Origin: JACCSI01 sp963815285
Lineage (GTDB): Bacteria; Acidobacteriota; Vicinamibacteria; Vicinamibacterales; UBA2999
NCBI GenBank assembly: GCA_963815285.1
Contig: CAWFGB010000013.1
Location: 62,001-126,000 of the forward strand
Length of the DNA: 64,000 nt
Direction of reading: 5' to 3'
In this document: positions 9,402 through 16,965 of the stretch, piece after piece
How positions within the stretch are numbered: position 1 is the first letter of the stretch
Layout of the letters: every line of letters starts with the position of its first letter
The notes under the pieces: model-generated
Seen by the model: the letters and a program-made list of their open reading frames with translations, nothing else
What the model was told of the DNA's origin: nothing
Databases searched by the model: none
Position numbers and translations under genes: made by a program

Positions 9402-10553
9402 GTGAAACTCAACGCCCACGCGCGCTTCAGCACCGTTTGTATCCACGCCGGCCAGGAACCCGACCCGTCCACGGGCGCCATCATCACGCCGATCTATCAG
9501 ACCTCGACCTACGTTCAGGAAGGGCTCGGTCAACACAAAGGCTTCGAATACGGCCGCACCCAGAACCCGACCCGGCTGGCGCTGGAGCGCAACGTCGCGG
9601 CCATCGAGGCCGGCACCGCTGCCTTTGCGTTCGCTTCCGGCATGGCGGCGATTGACGCTTTGCTCACCCGGCTCGAAGCGGGCGACCACCTCGTCGTCAG
9701 CGACAACACTTACGGCGGCACCTTCCGGCTGTTCGAGAAGGTGCGCCGGAAGTTCGGGCTCGACTTCACCTACATCGATACGTCTCAGCTCGACACCATC
9801 GACGCCGCCATCACCGCAAAAACCAAATACCTGTTCATCGAGACGCCAACCAACCCCATGCTCCGAGTCACCGATCTCGCCGCTGCTGCCGATATCGCGC
9901 ACAAGCGCAACGTCCGTGTGATCGTGGACAACACCTTTGCGAGCCCGTTCATCCAGCAGCCGCTGGCGCTCGGATGCGACATCGTCGTCCACAGCACCAC
10001 GAAGTTTCTCAACGGCCATAGCGACAGCGTCGGCGGCGTGGTCATCCTCAAGCATGAGGATGATGTCGAATGGATGAAGTTCGTGCAGAACGCTGCAGGC
10101 GCCATCCTGGGTCCGATGGACTCGTGGTTGATCCTGCGCGGCACCAAGACGCTGCCCATCCGCATGGAACGGACCAACACCAACTCCATGGCCATTGCCG
10201 AGCACCTGGCAGGGCACGACAAGGTCAAGAGCGTCATCTACCCCGGGCTCAGCGATCATCCGCACCACGTGCTCGCCAAGCGGCAGATGCGGGGGTTTGG
10301 CGGGCTCATCACGTTTGACGTCGGGTCACTCGAGGCGGCGCGCACGGTGCTGCCCCGGTTCAAGCTGATGTCGCTGGCCGAGAGCCTCGGGGGCGTCGAA
10401 ACGCTCATTTCGCATCCTGCCATCATGACTCATGCGTCGGTGCCACCGGAGCGACGGGCAGCAATTGGCATCACGGACGGCATGATTCGCATCTCGGTCG
10501 GCATCGAAGACGTCGATGACCTGAAAGAGGACCTCGACCAGGCCCTCGCGTAG
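9402..10553 (+). CDS. PLP-dependent cystathionine gamma-synthase / gamma-lyase family
   Basis: This 383-residue fold-type I PLP enzyme is of the Cys/Met metabolism family. It acts either in transsulfuration towards methionine or in cysteine production from cystathionine; the sequence alone does not decide. The PLP lysine is K201 in HSTTKFLNGHSD. YGRTQNPTR, the pre-catalytic EAGTAAFAFASGM and IETPTNPML are typical. It starts with GTG at 9402, only 28 bases from the divergent phosphatase gene, which leaves no room for a SAM riboswitch. A perfect palindrome follows the stop. Confidence 0.9.
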   Translation: MKLNAHARFSTVCIHAGQEPDPSTGAIITPIYQTSTYVQEGLGQHKGFEYGRTQNPTRLALERNVAAIEAGTAAFAFASGMAAIDALLTRLEAGDHLVVSDNTYGGTFRLFEKVRRKFGLDFTYIDTSQLDTIDAAITAKTKYLFIETPTNPMLRVTDLAAAADIAHKRNVRVIVDNTFASPFIQQPLALGCDIVVHSTTKFLNGHSDSVGGVVILKHEDDVEWMKFVQNAAGAILGPMDSWLILRGTKTLPIRMERTNTNSMAIAEHLAGHDKVKSVIYPGLSDHPHHVLAKRQMRGFGGLITFDVGSLEAARTVLPRFKLMSLAESLGGVETLISHPAIMTHASVPPERRAAIGITDGMIRISVGIEDVDDLKEDLDQALA

Positions 10554-10564
10554 GGTTAGGACCG

Positions 10565-10582
10565 GCGGGACTCGAGTCCCGC
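10565..10582. terminator. Perfect 18-bp palindrome between convergent genes
   Basis: GCGGGACTCGAGTCCCGC is self-complementary and begins 11 bases after the cystathionine enzyme stop, with cutA converging from the right. A bidirectional terminator hairpin is the simplest reading, although no T-run follows on either strand. Confidence 0.45.
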
Positions 10583-10638
10583 TCCGCAAAACAAGGTGGG
10601 CGCCGAGCTCGTGGGCGCCGCCGCCGTGGCGAAGCCGT

Positions 10639-10962
10639 CTAGTCCCGCCGGACAGACTCCGTCACCCACTGCAGATACGAGTCTTCACCATCGACCACTG
10701 GCAGGACCAGCAGCTCCGGCACTTCGTAGGGGTGAAGGTCCGCCAGGCGGGCCTTGAGCGCTTCAAGGCATTCACGGGTGGTCTTCATCACCAGCTGGTG
10801 TTCCACTGCCTGCTCGACCTTGCCTTCCCAGCGGTAGACGGACTGCATCGGGGGCAACACGTTCACACACGCGACCAGCTGTTCCTCGACGAGGGTCCGC
10901 GCCAGCGGCAACGGATCCTGATCCGTCGGAAAGGTGCTGAGAACGATCACAAATGAGGACAT
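10639..10962 (-). CDS. cutA: CutA family divalent-cation tolerance protein
   Basis: The chosen start at 10962 gives 107 residues, the normal CutA length; a longer reading frame extends to 11085 but adds a region with no family resemblance. The protein opens with SSFVIVLSTFPTD and carries VACVNVLPPMQSVYRWEGK and the C-terminal HPYEVPELLVLPV, all classic CutA blocks. CutA forms trimers resembling PII proteins; in E. coli it was linked to copper tolerance, but its true role is uncertain. It is divergent from the ftsB-like gene, with about 80 bases between starts. Confidence 0.93.
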   Translation of the reverse strand: MSSFVIVLSTFPTDQDPLPLARTLVEEQLVACVNVLPPMQSVYRWEGKVEQAVEHQLVMKTTRECLEALKARLADLHPYEVPELLVLPVVDGEDSYLQWVTESVRRD

Positions 10963-11044
10963 CACGTGCACGAAGTTTGCTCTTGTACGCGCTGAATTCT
11001 TCTTGTACTCTCGGCTGAAGAGCGGTACTCTACCGCGGATCACG

Positions 11045-11398
11045 ATGAACGACAGCACGACACGAACCACAGCACCGGCCAGCACGCGTGCCTCCCTGGC
11101 GCATCGCGGTCGTCGGCTGGTCCGCTACGTGTTGGGGTTCGTCACGGTGGTCTTGATCATCGACGCCATCGCCGGCGAGAACGGCCTGCTGGCGTTGCTC
11201 AAGGCCCGGCGGAGTTTCAGCGCCGTCGAACAGTCGCTCGAGCGTGCCCGGCAGGAGAACGATCGGCGGCGCGAGCAAGCGCGCCGCCTCCGCGAGGATC
11301 CGACCGCGATTGAAGAGTTGGCCCGACGCGAACTGGGACTCATCAAGCCGGGTGAAAAGCTCTTCATCATCAGAGACGTCCCTCCACCCAAGAAGTAA
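11045..11398 (+). CDS. FtsB/DivIC-type septum formation initiator
   Basis: The protein has 117 residues from ATG 11045; upstream in-frame codons do not resemble the family. It is a small bitopic protein: a basic N-terminus, one hydrophobic segment (VRYVLGFVTVVLIIDAIAG, about residues 28-46), then a coiled-coil stretch rich in Arg/Glu and a C-terminal REDPTAIEELARRELGLIKPGE, the conserved FtsB/DivIC tail. These proteins link early and late divisome components at the septum. Its stop lies inside the left arm of a long inverted repeat. Confidence 0.85.
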   Translation: MNDSTTRTTAPASTRASLAHRGRRLVRYVLGFVTVVLIIDAIAGENGLLALLKARRSFSAVEQSLERARQENDRRREQARRLREDPTAIEELARRELGLIKPGEKLFIIRDVPPPKK

Positions 11399-11645
11399 CG
11401 ATCCACAGAGGACGCAGAAGATACGTCCCCTCCACAGAAGAAATAATAACGATCCACAGAAGACACATAGATCGCAGAAGGCAAATACTTCTCTTTCTTC
11501 TATGAGTTCTGCAAAGACAGAAGTTCCCCCTCTTGAGTCTTGGGAAGGCAGCGATCCCTTTCTTTCTGTGAGGTTCTGCGATTTCTGTGGATCGTTATAT
11601 TCTGTGTTTCCTGTTGTTCTGTGATTTCTGTGGAGTGGAGGCGTG
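11396..11645. repeat. A/T-rich inverted-repeat patch upstream of the OsmC gene
   Basis: This low-GC stretch (about 250 bases, no gene) contains repeated copies of TAACGATCCACAGA in direct orientation (11396-11409 and 11447-11460) and an exact inverted copy TCTGTGGATCGTTA (11584-11597). Several shorter CCACAGA/TCTGTGG words lie between and after. The left-most arm is also matched by an inverted copy on the far side of the OsmC gene at 12092-12123. The layout looks like a dispersed palindromic repeat or a decayed non-autonomous mobile unit. Confidence 0.7.
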
Positions 11646-12074
11646 ATGGCTGTTCAGAGTGCAAGCGCGGAGTGGAATGGTTCCCTGAAAGAAGGCTCGG
11701 GCAAGATGCGCGCCGGCAGCGGCGCCTTTGAGGGCCCTTTCACGTTCGTCTCGCGGTTCGAAACCGGGCCGGGTACCAATCCGGAGGAGCTAATCGGGGC
11801 GGCCCATGCCGGGTGCTTCTCGATGGCCCTCGCCGCCGCGCTCGGACGCGCCGGACACAATCCCACGAGCATTAAGACGACCTCGAAAGTGCACCTCGGA
11901 TCCACCGAGGCCGGCCCTACGATCACCCAGATTGACCTGGCGGTCGAAGGCACGGTGCCTGGCATCGATGCCGCCAAGTTTCAGGAGTTTGCCGAGGGCG
12001 CCAAGAAGGGCTGCGTGGTGTCACGCGCCCTGGCCGGCGTGCCGAACATCACGCTGACTGCCACGCTGCGATAG
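11646..12074 (+). CDS. OsmC/Ohr-family peroxiredoxin-like protein
   Basis: The protein is 142 residues from ATG 11646, which has GGAGG 4 bases upstream; a GTG at 11643 is also possible but too close to that site. OsmC-family proteins reduce organic hydroperoxides using two cysteines. These are visible as C57 in AAHAGCFSMAL and C123 in AKKGCVVSRAL, with the usual spacing for the general OsmC subgroup. ETGPGTNPEELIGAAHAGCF is the diagnostic block. The gene is bracketed by long inverted repeats (11396-11427 and 12092-12123), which may indicate it was carried in as a unit. Confidence 0.92.
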   Translation: MAVQSASAEWNGSLKEGSGKMRAGSGAFEGPFTFVSRFETGPGTNPEELIGAAHAGCFSMALAAALGRAGHNPTSIKTTSKVHLGSTEAGPTITQIDLAVEGTVPGIDAAKFQEFAEGAKKGCVVSRALAGVPNITLTATLR

Positions 12075-12091
12075 ACGCGGTAATGGTGAGA

Positions 12092-12123
12092 GACGTCTCT
12101 TCTGCGTCCTCTGTAGATCGTTA
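12092..12123. repeat. Right arm of the long inverted repeat flanking the OsmC gene
   Basis: The 25 bases at 12099-12123 match the reverse complement of 11396-11420 with one mismatch, and similarity continues to about 32 bases with few mismatches. The two arms enclose about 665 bases containing the whole OsmC gene. Confidence 0.75.
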
Positions 12124-12165
12124 CATCTTCTGTCGTCATACATGCGGGTACCCGCCAGAACTTGC

Positions 12166-12936
12166 ATGGCTAAGCTTCGCCTGATTCATTGGAATGGGCC
12201 TGAGGGACGCGAGCGCAAGCTGCGGCTCGCATCGCTCGGTCACCACGCCGAGTTCGATGACGTGGATGGGCCGGGGTTGATGCGAGTGTTGCGAGCGTCG
12301 GCGCCGGACGCGTTTCTGATCGACCTGTCGCGGCTGCCGTCGCACGGTCGCGAGGTGGCCATGTGGCTCCGGATCACGAAGAGCACCCGCCAGGTGCCAA
12401 TCGTATTCGTCGACGGCGACCCGGCCAAGGTCGCCAAACTCAGGCAGCTCCTGCCCGACGCCACCTATACATCGTGGTCGCGGCTTGCGACGGCGCTTCC
12501 GCGGGCCATCGCCCGTCGCCCCGCCAACCCCACCGTTCCGCCGCCGTCCATCTATAGCGGCAAACCCACAATTGAGAAGCTCGGCATCAAGCCGGACATG
12601 CGGGTGTGCCTCGTGAACGCGCCAGTGGGGTTTGCGGATTCGCTTGGTCCCAAGCCTGCCGGCGTCGCGTTCACGGCCCGTGCAACCAGCGAGTGCGACC
12701 TCTTCGTTGTATTCGTTCGCAGCCGCCGCGAGCTAACCGTGCAACTCGGCAAACTGTTGGCGGACATCGTCCGTCAAACGGTGTGGTTCACGTGGCCGAA
12801 GAAGGCATCCGGCGTCAAGACTGACCTCGACGGTAACGTGGTGCGGGAATCGGGCCTCGCGGCCGGATGGGTCGACTTCAAGATCTGCTCAATCGACGAC
12901 ACCTGGTCGGGCCTCGCGTTCAAGCGCCGCAAGTGA
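12166..12936 (+). CDS. Receiver-like domain fused to DUF3052
   Basis: The protein is 256 residues from ATG 12166; an in-frame ATG at 12142 would add 8 residues and cannot be excluded, as neither has a clear ribosome site. The first ~120 residues look like a degenerate response-regulator receiver fold (hydrophobic strands with PDAFLIDLSRLPSHG, PIVFVDGD). A proline-rich linker follows, then a C-terminal DUF3052-like domain from about residue 135 (TIEKLGIKPDMRV, then VWFTWPKKASG, DLDGNVVRESG, WVDFKICSIDDTWSGL). The activity is unknown. The missing phosphorylation triad suggests a binding rather than a phosphotransfer role. Confidence 0.75.
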   Translation: MAKLRLIHWNGPEGRERKLRLASLGHHAEFDDVDGPGLMRVLRASAPDAFLIDLSRLPSHGREVAMWLRITKSTRQVPIVFVDGDPAKVAKLRQLLPDATYTSWSRLATALPRAIARRPANPTVPPPSIYSGKPTIEKLGIKPDMRVCLVNAPVGFADSLGPKPAGVAFTARATSECDLFVVFVRSRRELTVQLGKLLADIVRQTVWFTWPKKASGVKTDLDGNVVRESGLAAGWVDFKICSIDDTWSGLAFKRRK

Positions 12937-12976
12937 GGGCGCGGCGCCGCCGCGACTGCCGGGCTTCGGTTCGTCG

Positions 12977-13004
12977 TTGACAGCTACGAATATTTTCGTA
13001 TTAT
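12977..13004 (+). promoter_or_regulatory. Promoter with embedded operator palindrome for ADOP-1
   Basis: TTGACA (12977-12982) and TATTAT (12999-13004) are separated by 16 bases, a near-consensus sigma-70-type promoter. Most of the spacer and the first bases of the -10 box are covered by a perfect dyad TACGAATATTTTCGTA (12985-13000, 6-bp arms). A repressor bound here would block RNA polymerase. The regulator is unknown; BlaI/CopY-like factors would be one guess. Confidence 0.7.
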
Positions 13005-13022
13005 GACCGTCCAAGACCGACC

Positions 13023-15524
13023 ATGACCCTATTCGATTCCCTGCGGCGCGATTTGACCTTTGCTTTCCGCCTGATGCGTCAGACTCCCATGGTCAGTGCC
13101 GTGGCGATGCTGTCGCTCGCGCTCGGCATTGGCGCCAACGTCGCGATCTTCAGCCTCGTGAACGCGTTGATGCTCAAGACGCTGCCGATTCACGAGCCCG
13201 ATCGACTCGGCATCATCGGCCAGCCACCGAGTGAGCCGGGACGACAGCCAGGCACGTCATTTACCAACCCCCAATGGGAATACCTGCGCGACCACCAGGA
13301 CTTTTTGGGCGGCGTGCTCGCCGTCGGCACGACGCGCTTCAACACTAACGCCGGCGGCGAGGCGCGCCCGGTCGCGGGCATGTTCGTCAGCGGCGATTGC
13401 TTCAACGTGCTGGGTGTGACGCCGGCGCTTGGCCGCGCCCTCACGCGAGATGACGACCGGCGCGGCGGCGGGCCGGAGGGTCCGGTCGCTGTCCTGAGCT
13501 ACGGGTTCTGGCAGCGCGAGTATGGCGGTGATCGCAACGTCCTCGGCCGCGGCATCTTTCTCGACGGCCACGCCTTCACCATCGTCGGTGTCGCCCCTCC
13601 GGAGTTCTACGGCATCGAAGTGGGTCGCACTTTCGACATCGCGGTGCCGCTCGGTACCGAGCCGATCGTTCGCGGTGCAGAGAGTTCGCTCGATCGGCGG
13701 AGCTTCTGGTGGCTGCGCCTCGTCGCGCGCCTGGCGCCGGGACAAACCCTCGAACAGGCTGACTCCCGGCTCGCCGCGTTTCATCCCTCGCTGCGCGAGG
13801 CCACGATGCCGCAGGACTGGCGCGCCCAGGATCAGCAAACTTACATCGCCGCAGCGTTCAAGTTGACGCCTGGCGGCACCGGCGTCTCGGCGCTCCGGAC
13901 GCGCTACAGTCAACCGCTCTTCGTGCTGCTCGGCATCGTCGCGCTTGTGCTGCTCATCGCCTGCGCCAACATGGCTAACCTGCTGCTGGCGCAATCGACG
14001 ACGCGACAGCGGGAGCTGGCGATCCGGCTCTCGTTGGGCGCCTCGCGCTGGCTCGTCGCGCGACAGCTGCTCATCGAGAGCCTCCTGTTGTCGTTCATCG
14101 GGTCGGTAGCTGGCGTGCTGCTCGCGCTCTGGGGCAGCCGCGCGCTGGCGCAACTGTTGTCGACCCGCACCTCGCTCGTCTCGCTTGACTTGGCGCTCGA
14201 CCGGCGCGTGCTCGGGTTCACGATGCTGGTCGGCGTCGTGACGGGGCTGCTCTTCGGCGTCGTGCCTGCGTTACGCGCGACGGGCCTGACGCCCGCCGAA
14301 GCCCTGCGCGATCACTCGCGTGGCGTGGTGTCCGGTGGCGGACGCATCAACGTCGGGCATGGGCTCGTCGCCTTACAAGTGGCCATCTCGTTCGTTCTCG
14401 TGCTCGGCGCGAGCCTGTTCGTGCGGACGCTCGTGGATCTCACATCGCAAGAGATGGGGTTCCGGTCGGACGGAGTGCTGATCGCGAACGTGGATCTACG
14501 GCGTACGGGGCTCTCCGACAAGGAGCGCCCGGCGATGTTCGAGCGGTTGCGGGAAGCCGTCGCTTCTACACCCGGTGTCCAGGGGGCCGCAGTGTCGGTG
14601 GTCACGCCGATTAGCGGCAGCACGTGGAACAACACCATCACCGTGCCCGGATACGACGCACCAGAGCGCCAGCGCATGACCAACTTCAATCGCGTTACGC
14701 CGGACTACTTCCGCGTGATGGGCACGCCGCTGCTGGCCGGGCGTGACATCAGCGCGTCGGATCGAAGCGGCGCACCCAAGGTGGCCATCGTCAACGAAGC
14801 CTTCGCCGGCAAGTATTTCAACGGGCAGAACCCGCTCGGCAAGACCTTCACGCTCGGTCTCCCCGGGCGGCCCGACGCCGCCAGCTACGAGATTGTCGGG
14901 CTCGCGGCCGACGCCAAGTATGCCAACCTCCGGGAAACTCCTCCACCGACCATGTACGCGGCTTGGGCGCAATCTGACACCGCGTCGTCGGCGGCGATCA
15001 TCACCCTGCGCGCCAACGGCGCCGCCGACGGTTACCGGGCGACGGCGCTCGCGGCCATCGAAGGCGTCAACAAGGAGGCCGTAGTCAACTTCCGCACGTT
15101 CGAAGAGGATATCCGCGCCGCCGCGATTCAGGAGCGACTGGTTGCGTCATTGTCGGCGTTCTTCGGCGGGCTGGCGCTGCTGTTAGCAGCCATCGGCCTC
15201 TACGGAGTCATGTCGTACTCGGTCGCCCGCCGCCGCAATGAGATCGGGATTCGCATGGCGCTTGGCGCAGCGCCGCGCACGGTGATGACGCTGGTGCTGT
15301 CGAACGTGGCGATCGTGACGCTGATTGGCCTGACGGTGGGCATTCTGCTCGCGGTCGGCACCGGCCGCTTTGTCAACACGCTGCTCTTCGGGCTGGTTGC
15401 CAACGACGCGACGATGGTCGTCATTGCCGCGGTTACCCTCGGGAGCGCTGCCGCCCTGGCGGGCTACATGCCCGCGCGACGCGCGGCACGCGTTGATCCG
15501 ATGGTCGCGCTGCGCGAACCATAA
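13023..15524 (+). CDS. ADOP-family MacB/FtsX-like permease (ADOP-1)
   Basis: The protein has 833 residues and two tandem MacB-periplasmic-core/FtsX blocks. The first opens with an N-terminal membrane helix (MLSLALGIGANVAIFSLVNA) and a large extracytoplasmic domain. A three-helix FtsX region follows from about residue 295, then a second helix-plus-periplasmic block and a C-terminal FtsX region ending in the ARRAARVDPMVALRE tail. This matches the acidobacterial duplicated orphan permease type. No ATP-binding partner is adjacent, as is usual for the family, so the substrate and energy source are unknown. It is expressed from the operator-bearing promoter just upstream. Confidence 0.92.
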   Translation: MTLFDSLRRDLTFAFRLMRQTPMVSAVAMLSLALGIGANVAIFSLVNALMLKTLPIHEPDRLGIIGQPPSEPGRQPGTSFTNPQWEYLRDHQDFLGGVLAVGTTRFNTNAGGEARPVAGMFVSGDCFNVLGVTPALGRALTRDDDRRGGGPEGPVAVLSYGFWQREYGGDRNVLGRGIFLDGHAFTIVGVAPPEFYGIEVGRTFDIAVPLGTEPIVRGAESSLDRRSFWWLRLVARLAPGQTLEQADSRLAAFHPSLREATMPQDWRAQDQQTYIAAAFKLTPGGTGVSALRTRYSQPLFVLLGIVALVLLIACANMANLLLAQSTTRQRELAIRLSLGASRWLVARQLLIESLLLSFIGSVAGVLLALWGSRALAQLLSTRTSLVSLDLALDRRVLGFTMLVGVVTGLLFGVVPALRATGLTPAEALRDHSRGVVSGGGRINVGHGLVALQVAISFVLVLGASLFVRTLVDLTSQEMGFRSDGVLIANVDLRRTGLSDKERPAMFERLREAVASTPGVQGAAVSVVTPISGSTWNNTITVPGYDAPERQRMTNFNRVTPDYFRVMGTPLLAGRDISASDRSGAPKVAIVNEAFAGKYFNGQNPLGKTFTLGLPGRPDAASYEIVGLAADAKYANLRETPPPTMYAAWAQSDTASSAAIITLRANGAADGYRATALAAIEGVNKEAVVNFRTFEEDIRAAAIQERLVASLSAFFGGLALLLAAIGLYGVMSYSVARRRNEIGIRMALGAAPRTVMTLVLSNVAIVTLIGLTVGILLAVGTGRFVNTLLFGLVANDATMVVIAAVTLGSAAALAGYMPARRAARVDPMVALREP

Positions 15525-15534
15525 TGCGCTCGAA

Positions 15535-15716
15535 AAACAACCGCCAAGGACGCCAGTTCAAGACCCGGGGATTCCGTTCACACCGGCAAGTGCCGTCAAG
15601 GTAAACGCCGACAAGGACGCCGACACAAGACCCGGCGTTCGTCCACGCCGACAGGTGTCAAGGTAAACAACCGCCAAGGGCGCCGGGTCAAGACCGGGGG
15701 TTCCGTTTCAGGCCAC
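15535..15716. repeat. Three imperfect tandem repeats in the ADOP-1/lysW gap
   Basis: The 313-base gap between ADOP-1 and lysW holds no gene. It carries three imperfect copies of a 52-68 base unit starting at 15535, 15603 and 15665. Each has AAAC followed by CGCC/CGAC, CAAGG, CGCC, CAAGACC and a CCG/CGT block. A related sequence lies at about 58355-58395. The copies vary too much for a CRISPR and have no terminal mobile-element signature. Confidence 0.75.
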
Positions 15717-15837
15717 AAAGCGCGACCACTTGCCGCTGCGGCAGACTCCGACTTTGCGTCCCATCTGCGCGACAGTTGGCGCACGTCGCGGGTTCATTCT
15801 AAACTCTAGCGTTTGGGTTTCAGTACCAGGAGTCATC

Positions 15838-16023
15838 ATGGCCGTTCCAACCACTAGCGGGCAGGCGCAGTGTCCCGAGTGCCTTGCCGACGTCACGCTT
15901 ACCAACGTGATGCAGAACGAAATCACGCAGTGCCCGGGTTGCGGGGCCGAGCTCGAGGTGTCAGGCCTGTCGCCGTTGACAGTGACCCTGGCGCCGCAAG
16001 AAGAAGAGGACTGGGGTGAGTAG
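15838..16023 (+). CDS. lysW: LysW amino-group carrier protein
   Basis: This is a 61-residue acidic carrier protein. Four cysteines in two CPxC pairs (C12/C15 and C32/C35) form the small zinc-binding fold, and the C-terminal EDWGE (57-61) is the conserved tail whose last glutamate gamma-carboxyl is joined to the substrate amino group. Carrying intermediates on LysW protects the amino group during lysine (from aminoadipate) or ornithine (from glutamate) synthesis. The start is ATG 15838; a longer upstream frame adds an unrelated basic stretch. lysX overlaps its last 8 bases. Confidence 0.95.
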   Translation: MAVPTTSGQAQCPECLADVTLTNVMQNEITQCPGCGAELEVSGLSPLTVTLAPQEEEDWGE

Positions 16024-16960
16024 CGCGCGCATCGGGGTGCTGTACAGCCGCGTCCGCGTGGAAGAAAAGCTCCTGTTCGAGGCTTTCCAGCGGCGCGGAG
16101 TCGAGCTCGACTTGCTCGACGATCAGAAGCTCGTCTTCGACATCACCGACATCTCGAATCATCCATTCCAGCACTACGACGTCATTGTCGAGCGGTGCAT
16201 CAATCACAGCCGCGCCCTCTACAGCCTCAAGATACTCAACGATCAAGGCGTGCGAACCGTCAACACAGCGCTCGTCGCCGACATCTGCGGCAACAAGCTG
16301 ATGACCACAAGCGCGCTCGCTGCGGCCGGGGTGCCCCAACCAAAGGCGCTGGTCGCGTACACGCCGGCGAGTGCGCTCGAGGCGATCGAGCAGCTGGGCT
16401 ATCCGGCGGTGCTCAAGCCGACCGTCGGGTCGTGGGGCCGGCTCCTGAGCAAGGTGAATGATCGCGATGCGGCCGAGGCGATTCTCGAGCACAAGGAAAC
16501 GCTCGGCAGCTATCACCACAGCATCTTCTACATCCAGGAATACGTGAACAAGCCCGGGCGTGACATCCGCGCCTTCCAGGTCGGCTCGGAGACGATTTGC
16601 GCGATCTATCGCAATTCGCCTAGCTGGATCACGAACACGGCGCGCGGCGGATCGTCGAGCAACTGCCCGGTGACCCCTGAAATCGCTGACATCTGCACCC
16701 GCGCAGCCCAGGCGTGTGGCGGCGGCCTCGTCGCCATTGACCTGCTCGAGGATCCGGATCGTGGCCTCCTCGTCAACGAAGTGAACTACACCATGGAGTT
16801 TCGCAACAGCATCGCCCCGACCAACGTGAACATCCCGGAGCGAATGGTGGATTTCTGTCTCAAGGTCGCCACCGACGGATGGAACGCGGCGAACGGATGG
16901 CCGGAGGGCACCGTGCCGCACGTCACATCGATTTCTCTCGCCGAAGGCGCGTCGGTGTAG
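16016..16960 (+). CDS. lysX: LysX-type ATP-grasp ligase (LysW-aminoadipate or LysW-glutamate ligase)
   Basis: This 314-residue ATP-grasp enzyme attaches the amino group of aminoadipate (or glutamate) to the C-terminal glutamate of LysW, opening the carrier pathway. The GTG start at 16016 overlaps lysW by 8 bases. Visible family parts are the N-terminal RIGVLYSRVRVEEKLL, the ATP-grasp core YPAVLKPTVGSWGRLL, and the metal/substrate segment LLVNEVNYTMEFRNS near the C-terminus. From memory, that last block resembles Thermus LysX more than ArgX, but the substrate is not proven. It is the second gene of a six-gene operon. Confidence 0.92.
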   Translation: MSSARIGVLYSRVRVEEKLLFEAFQRRGVELDLLDDQKLVFDITDISNHPFQHYDVIVERCINHSRALYSLKILNDQGVRTVNTALVADICGNKLMTTSALAAAGVPQPKALVAYTPASALEAIEQLGYPAVLKPTVGSWGRLLSKVNDRDAAEAILEHKETLGSYHHSIFYIQEYVNKPGRDIRAFQVGSETICAIYRNSPSWITNTARGGSSSNCPVTPEIADICTRAAQACGGGLVAIDLLEDPDRGLLVNEVNYTMEFRNSIAPTNVNIPERMVDFCLKVATDGWNAANGWPEGTVPHVTSISLAEGASV

Positions 16961-16965
16961 CCGAC

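Noticed and set aside
10565..10582. tRNA T-arm-like sequence
   Set aside because: It is a perfect palindrome with no acceptor or anticodon stems around it, and it sits between convergent gene ends.
15535..15716. CRISPR array
   Set aside because: The units differ in length and sequence, and there are no constant repeats with unique spacers; no cas genes are present.
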